9,613 nucleotides of DNA from the NCBI GenBank assembly GCA_013696185.1, contig JACCZA010000073.1, positions 1 through 9,613 on the forward strand, written 5' to 3'. Position 1 is the first letter of the stretch, and every line of letters starts with the position of its first letter. Of this stretch, positions 6,163 to 9,613 are shown one piece after another. The translations under genes were made by a program, and so were the position numbers. A model generated the notes under the pieces. That model was given only the letters and a program-made list of their open reading frames with translations, made no database searches and was not told where the DNA came from. Source of the stretch: Actinomycetota bacterium (GTDB lineage Bacteria > Actinomycetota > Thermoleophilia > Gaiellales > Gaiellaceae).

Positions 6163-6855
6163 GTGCTCGTCGCGTCGGTCCTGAGCGGGGTCACGGGCGC
6201 CCTCGAGAACCTCGTCGGCGACCACGCGCTGTACGCGGTCTTCGGCCTGATGCTGATCGACGCGGTGCTGCCGGCGGCGAGCGAGCTCGTCATGGTCTAC
6301 GGCGGGGCGATCGCGGCAGGGGCCTTCGCCGGCCAGGACGTCGTCCTGCTCGGCGAGCGGATCGGCAGCGGCTTCGGCGCCTTCCTCGCGATCGTCAGCG
6401 CCGGCACGCTCGGCTACACGCTCGGCTCGCTCGGAGGCTGGGCGCTCGGGATCTACGGCGGCCGCCCGCTGCTGGAGCGGCACGGACGCTGGCTCCACCT
6501 CGGGCCCGCACAGCTCGCGCGGGCGGAGCGCTGGTTCGACCGCTTCGGCGATGCGGCGGTGCTGGTCGGTCGGATCACCCCGGTCGCGCGCTCCTTCATC
6601 TCGATTCCCGCCGGCGTCTTCCGCTATGCGCTGGGGCGCTACACCCTGCTCACGCTGATCGGCTCGACCCTCTGGTGCGTCGCTCTGGCAGGCGTCGGCT
6701 GGGCACTCGGCACGCGTTGGGAGCAGTTCCACGAGGCCTTCCGCTACGTCGACTACGCCGTCGCGGCAGGAGTCGTGGCATTCGTGGCTTACTTCATTGC
6801 TCGAAGGAGGCGGTCCCATAGACTCGCTCGCCATGCCCCGGATTCCCCTCGTTGA
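6163..6855 (+). CDS. DedA-family membrane protein (VTT/SNARE-associated domain)
   Basis: A protein of 230 residues, typical for DedA. The family consists of integral membrane proteins proposed to be flippases for undecaprenyl phosphate or phospholipids. Hydrophobic segments lie near 22-52, 71-98, 131-154, 160-182 and 197-212. The acidic residue in LPAASELVMVYGG (E41) and the segment WFDRFGDAAVLVGRITPVARSFISIPAG (124-151, with R137 and R143) correspond to the conserved VTT-domain features. The basic tail ends RRRRSHR, indicating a cytoplasmic C-terminus by the positive-inside rule. GTG at 6163 is the first plausible start and has a -10-like hexamer just before it. The 3' end overlaps the next gene by 23 bases. 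The carried lipid cannot be read from sequence; the glycan genes downstream make carrier-lipid recycling reasonable. Confidence 0.88.
   Translation: MLVASVLSGVTGALENLVGDHALYAVFGLMLIDAVLPAASELVMVYGGAIAAGAFAGQDVVLLGERIGSGFGAFLAIVSAGTLGYTLGSLGGWALGIYGGRPLLERHGRWLHLGPAQLARAERWFDRFGDAAVLVGRITPVARSFISIPAGVFRYALGRYTLLTLIGSTLWCVALAGVGWALGTRWEQFHEAFRYVDYAVAAGVVAFVAYFIARRRRSHRLARHAPDSPR
6797..6824 (+). promoter_or_regulatory. Promoter inside the DedA 3' end for the aminotransferase gene
   Basis: TTGCTC (-35-like, 6797-6802) and TAGACT (-10, 6819-6824) are 16 bases apart. The -10 ends eight bases before ATG at 6833, so the transcript would be leaderless or nearly so. This is the best-formed promoter in the window because both hexamers are recognisable. 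Confidence 0.5.
6803..6810 (+). promoter_or_regulatory. Strong Shine-Dalgarno-like site without a standard start codon at proper distance
   Basis: GAAGGAGG is a near-perfect anti-16S match, but the nearest ATG is 22 bases downstream. At the normal distance of seven bases stands ATA (6818), in frame with the aminotransferase. In the DedA frame the site is read as CGA-AGG-AGG-CGG; AGG arginine codons are rare in this window, which argues against chance. Confidence 0.4.
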
Positions 6856-7921
6856 CGTCAAGGCGCAGTACGCGCCGCTCCTGCCCGAGCTGAAGCAGCG
6901 CATCGCCGAGGTGCTGGAGGAAGGCACGTTCGTGCTCGGGCCGAACGTCGCGGCGTTCGAGCGCGAAGCCGCCGACTACCTCGGCGTGCCCGAGACGATC
7001 GGTGTCGGCAACGGCACGGACGCCATCGTCCTCGTCCTGAACGCGCTCGAGATCGGCCGCGGCGACGAGGTGATCTGCCCAGCCTTCACCTTCTACGCGA
7101 CGGCGGAGGCGATCGTCCGCACCGGCGCGACTCCCGTCTTCGCCGACATCGACGCGGCCACGCTCAACCTCGATCCGGCCGACGTCGCCGAGCGCATCAC
7201 GCCGCGCACGAAGGCGATCATGCCCGTGCACCTGTTCGGCCGCCCCGCGCCGCTCGCGGAGCTCTCGAAGCTCGGGCTGCCGTTGATCGAGGACGCGGCC
7301 CAGGCGTTCGGCTCGCCGGCGGTGGCGCGAGCGGGCGTCGCCTCCACCTTCAGCTTCTACCCGACGAAGAACCTCTTCGCGATCGGCGACGGCGGGCTCG
7401 TCGCCGTGACCGACCCGGAGCTCGGTGAGCGGGTACGGATGCTCCGCTTCCACGGCTCACGCGACAAGGTGACGTTCGAGTACGTCGGCACGAACTCCCG
7501 GCTCGACGAGCTGCAGGCGGCGGCGCTGCGCCTCTTCCTGCCACGTCTGGACGGCTGGAACGCCGCCCGCCGCGAGGCCGTCGGTCGCTACGCGGAGCTC
7601 GGTCTCGGCGAGCTCTGCGACCTGCCCACCGACGAGCCCGGGCACGTCTACCACCTCTGCGTCGCCCGCTCGGCGGAGCGCGATCGCCTGCGCGCCGCGC
7701 TGACCGAGGCCGGGATCGGAAGCGCGCAGTACTACCTGCCGCCCCTCCACCTGCAGCCGGCGCTGCGCTACCTCGGGTACCGGGAGGGCGACCTGCCCGA
7801 GACCGAGCGCGCGGCGGCGGAGAACTTCTCGGTGCCGCTCTGGGCGGGCATCGGCGCCGAGCAGCAGGAGCGGGTGGTGCAGGTGATCCGCGCGGCGGCA
7901 CGGGTGCCGGCCGCGTCGTGA
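6833..7921 (+). CDS. DegT/DnrJ/EryC1/StrS-family sugar aminotransferase (PLP)
   Basis: A protein of 362 residues, the usual family size. It moves an amino group, normally from glutamate, to a keto-sugar nucleotide using pyridoxal phosphate. IPLVDVKAQY (4-13) is the family N-terminus, GVGNGTDAI (57-65) lies near the cofactor phosphate, and IEDAAQAFG (152-160) holds the pyridine-binding D154. SFYPTKNLFAIGDGG (174-188) contains the Schiff-base lysine K179. The VDVKAQY opening resembles 3-amino sugar enzymes such as WbpE, whereas the neighbouring 4,6-dehydratase would suggest a C-4 aminotransferase such as PglE; sequence reading alone does not settle the position. ATG 6833 fits the family N-terminus. 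The gene overlaps the DedA gene by 23 bases and the dehydratase gene by four, so the two sugar genes are probably cotranscribed. Confidence 0.92.
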   Translation: MPRIPLVDVKAQYAPLLPELKQRIAEVLEEGTFVLGPNVAAFEREAADYLGVPETIGVGNGTDAIVLVLNALEIGRGDEVICPAFTFYATAEAIVRTGATPVFADIDAATLNLDPADVAERITPRTKAIMPVHLFGRPAPLAELSKLGLPLIEDAAQAFGSPAVARAGVASTFSFYPTKNLFAIGDGGLVAVTDPELGERVRMLRFHGSRDKVTFEYVGTNSRLDELQAAALRLFLPRLDGWNAARREAVGRYAELGLGELCDLPTDEPGHVYHLCVARSAERDRLRAALTEAGIGSAQYYLPPLHLQPALRYLGYREGDLPETERAAAENFSVPLWAGIGAEQQERVVQVIRAAARVPAAS

Positions 7922-9613
7922 TCCCGGTCAACCGGCACCGGCTCTGGCAGCTCGGCGCCGACGCCGGCCTGATCGCACTCGCCTGGTTTCTCGCCTTCAA
8001 GCTGCGCTTCGACCAGCTCCGCCTGCCGGCGTACTACGAGGACTACCTGGGCTGGCGCACGATCGCGTTCGTGGTCGCCCTCAAGCTGTCGGTCTTCATC
8101 GCCTTCGGCTTCTACAACCGCTGGTGGCGCTACGTCTCCACGCGGGACATGTGGGGTGCCGCGCGCGGCGTGCTCGCGGCGTCGCTCCTGACCTACCTGC
8201 TCTTCTACTTCATCCCGGTGCACGAGGTGCGCATTCCACGCGCGGTGCCCCTGCTCGACATGCTGCTCCTGCTCTCCTTCGTGGCCAGCTCCCGCATGCT
8301 CGCCCGGACGATCATCGAGCGGCCTCCCGCGGGCTCCCTCGTGGCACACGGCCGGGAGGTGATCGTCGTCGGGGCAGGCGACGCGGGCCAGCTCGTGATC
8401 CGGGAGCTGCAGCGCTCGCGCGCGCTCGACGCGACACCGATCGGGCTCATCGACGACGACCCGCGCAAGCGCAACATGCGCCTGCACGGCGTGCGCGTGC
8501 TCGGGACGACGGACGATCTCGAGCACATCCTGCGCGACCACCGCCCCGACGAGCTCCTGCTCGCGATCCCGTCCGCCTCCGGCGAGGTGCGCCGTAAGGT
8601 GGTCGACGCCGCCCAGCGCGAGCACGTGCCCGTGAAGACGCTCCCCGGGCTGCACGAGCTGATCTCCGGCGATCTCGACCTGGCCGGGCAGATCCGGCCG
8701 GTGCAGGTGGAGGACGTGCTCGGCCGGGAGCCGGTCGAGGTCGATCTCGAGTCGATCGCGTCCTACGTGGCGGGGAAGACCGTGCTCGTCACGGGCGCCG
8801 GCGGCTCGATCGGCTCGGAGCTCTGCCGGCAGATCGCACGGCTCGGCGCCTCGCGGCTCGTGCTCGTCGACAACTCGGAGCGAGCGCTGTTCGAGATCGA
8901 GCGGGAGCTCGTAGACGAGCGCGGCTTCCCGGCCGGCGTGCCGGTCCTCGCTGACGTCGGCAACCGCGTGAAGCTGCGCCAGGTGATGGAGAGCTACCGT
9001 CCGGCCGTCGTCTTCCACGCGGCTGCCTACAAGCACGTCCCGCTGATGGAGGCGAACCCGCTCGAGTCGGTGCGCAACAACGTGCTCGCGACGAAGGTCG
9101 TCGCCGAGGTCGCGATCGAGTTCGGCGTCGCGCGCTTCGTCCTGATCTCGACCGACAAGGCGCTCAACCCGCGCGCGGTGTACGGGCAGTGCAAGGCGCT
9201 CTGCGAGTGGATCGTCGCGTCCTACGGGCTGCGCCCGGACATCCCGACCCGCTTCGTCGCCGTCCGCTTCGGCAACGTGCTCGGCTCGTCGGGCAGCGTG
9301 ATCCCGATCTTCCGCCGCCAGATCGAGCGAGGTGGGCCGGTCACCGTGACGCACCCCGAGATGACGCGCTTCTTCATGACGATTCCCGAAGCCGCCTCGC
9401 TCGTCGTGCAGGCGGGCGCGATTGGCCAGCGGGGACAGGTCTTCGTGCTCGACATGGGCGAGCCGGTCAGGATCGCCGACCTCGCCCGGAACATGATCCG
9501 GCTGTCCGGGCGCGACCCCGACCGCGACGTGCGGATCGAGTTCGTCGGCGCGCGCGCGGGCGAGAAGTTGCACGAGGAGCTCTGGAGCGAGACGGAGACG
9601 GTCACCCCGACCG
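7918..9613 (+). CDS. Membrane-anchored nucleotide-sugar 4,6-dehydratase, PglF/WbpM type (3' truncated)
   Basis: The frame is open from GTG 7918 to the window end (565 codons), so the last part is missing. Four hydrophobic segments near 13-28, 48-66, 84-101 and 108-126 anchor it in the membrane. A first nucleotide-binding fold starts at VIVVGAGDAG (148-157) and the catalytic SDR domain at VLVTGAGGSIGSE (289-301). STDKALNP (411-418) is followed by YGQCK (422-426), and RFGNVLGSSGSVIPIF and HPEMTRFFMTI follow. This order is that of PglF/WbpM enzymes, which convert UDP-GlcNAc to the 4-keto-6-deoxy sugar. Y422 stands where PglF-type proteins normally have methionine; see findings. GTGA overlaps the aminotransferase stop, with no clear Shine-Dalgarno, so translation is probably coupled. 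The substrate may be UDP-GlcNAc, by family. Confidence 0.92.
   Translation, partial: MIPVNRHRLWQLGADAGLIALAWFLAFKLRFDQLRLPAYYEDYLGWRTIAFVVALKLSVFIAFGFYNRWWRYVSTRDMWGAARGVLAASLLTYLLFYFIPVHEVRIPRAVPLLDMLLLLSFVASSRMLARTIIERPPAGSLVAHGREVIVVGAGDAGQLVIRELQRSRALDATPIGLIDDDPRKRNMRLHGVRVLGTTDDLEHILRDHRPDELLLAIPSASGEVRRKVVDAAQREHVPVKTLPGLHELISGDLDLAGQIRPVQVEDVLGREPVEVDLESIASYVAGKTVLVTGAGGSIGSELCRQIARLGASRLVLVDNSERALFEIERELVDERGFPAGVPVLADVGNRVKLRQVMESYRPAVVFHAAAYKHVPLMEANPLESVRNNVLATKVVAEVAIEFGVARFVLISTDKALNPRAVYGQCKALCEWIVASYGLRPDIPTRFVAVRFGNVLGSSGSVIPIFRRQIERGGPVTVTHPEMTRFFMTIPEAASLVVQAGAIGQRGQVFVLDMGEPVRIADLARNMIRLSGRDPDRDVRIEFVGARAGEKLHEELWSETETVTPT

Noticed and set aside
6797..6832. TTG at 6797 as the start of the aminotransferase
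   Set aside because: The GAAGGAGG lies downstream of it rather than upstream, and the added residues (LEGGGPIDSLA) do not belong to the family N-terminus.
4288..6927. Very long open frame on the minus strand (879 codons), with similar long minus-strand frames at 3-1562, 1741-3303, 2765-4243 and 7768-9573
   Set aside because: They mirror the third-position GC bias of the + strand genes, have low-complexity Arg/Ala/Asp/Glu-rich translations with no recognisable domain, and lie opposite well-supported genes.
1..9613. CRISPR arrays, insertion sequences, tRNA or rRNA genes, attachment sites
   Set aside because: No regular direct repeats, transposase motifs, tRNA-like cloverleaf segments or compositional breaks were noticed; noncoding space is limited to about 83 and 9 bases.

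Overview
The window is uniformly GC-rich and densely packed, and every convincing gene lies on the + strand. High GC, GTG starts, TANNNT promoter motifs and the futalosine menaquinone route point to an actinobacterium. A deep-branching group such as Thermoleophilia/Gaiellales is my best guess, inferred from style and gene content rather than from a marker gene.

Region 1 (1-4315) is a tightly coupled menaquinone operon. In order it holds the 3' part of a trans-polyprenyl diphosphate synthase, mqnE (aminodeoxyfutalosine synthase), a VOC protein without metal ligands, mqnA (chorismate dehydratase), a second VOC protein that keeps metal-ligand residues, and mqnC (cyclic dehypoxanthine futalosine synthase). 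All five junctions overlap by 1-7 bases. MqnA makes the carboxyvinyloxy-benzoate that MqnE joins to SAM-derived adenosine, and MqnC acts after nucleobase removal. The polyprenyl synthase would supply the side chain. The hydrolase (MqnB) and MqnD are not in the window. A GC-rich hairpin with a weak T tract follows mqnC.

Region 2 (4399-6855) holds an exported phosphodiester glycosidase (NAGPA family) with C-terminal FlgD-type Ig-like repeats, then a DedA/VTT-domain membrane protein. Both lack a Shine-Dalgarno sequence and have a TANNNT -10-like hexamer 6-10 bases before the start codon, as expected for leaderless or near-leaderless transcripts.

Region 3 (6833-9613) begins a surface-glycan locus: a DegT/DnrJ/EryC1/StrS sugar aminotransferase overlapping a large membrane-anchored PglF/WbpM-type nucleotide-sugar 4,6-dehydratase that runs off the window end. 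Together they suggest synthesis of an amino-dideoxy sugar nucleotide for a surface polysaccharide or glycoprotein. DedA proteins are linked to recycling of the undecaprenyl carrier, which fits a glycan neighbourhood.

Most of this is recognisable biology. The points most worth a second look are the two unlike VOC proteins inside the menaquinone operon, the run of leaderless-type starts, the conflicting start signals of the aminotransferase, and a tyrosine in the dehydratase active site where PglF-type enzymes usually have methionine.
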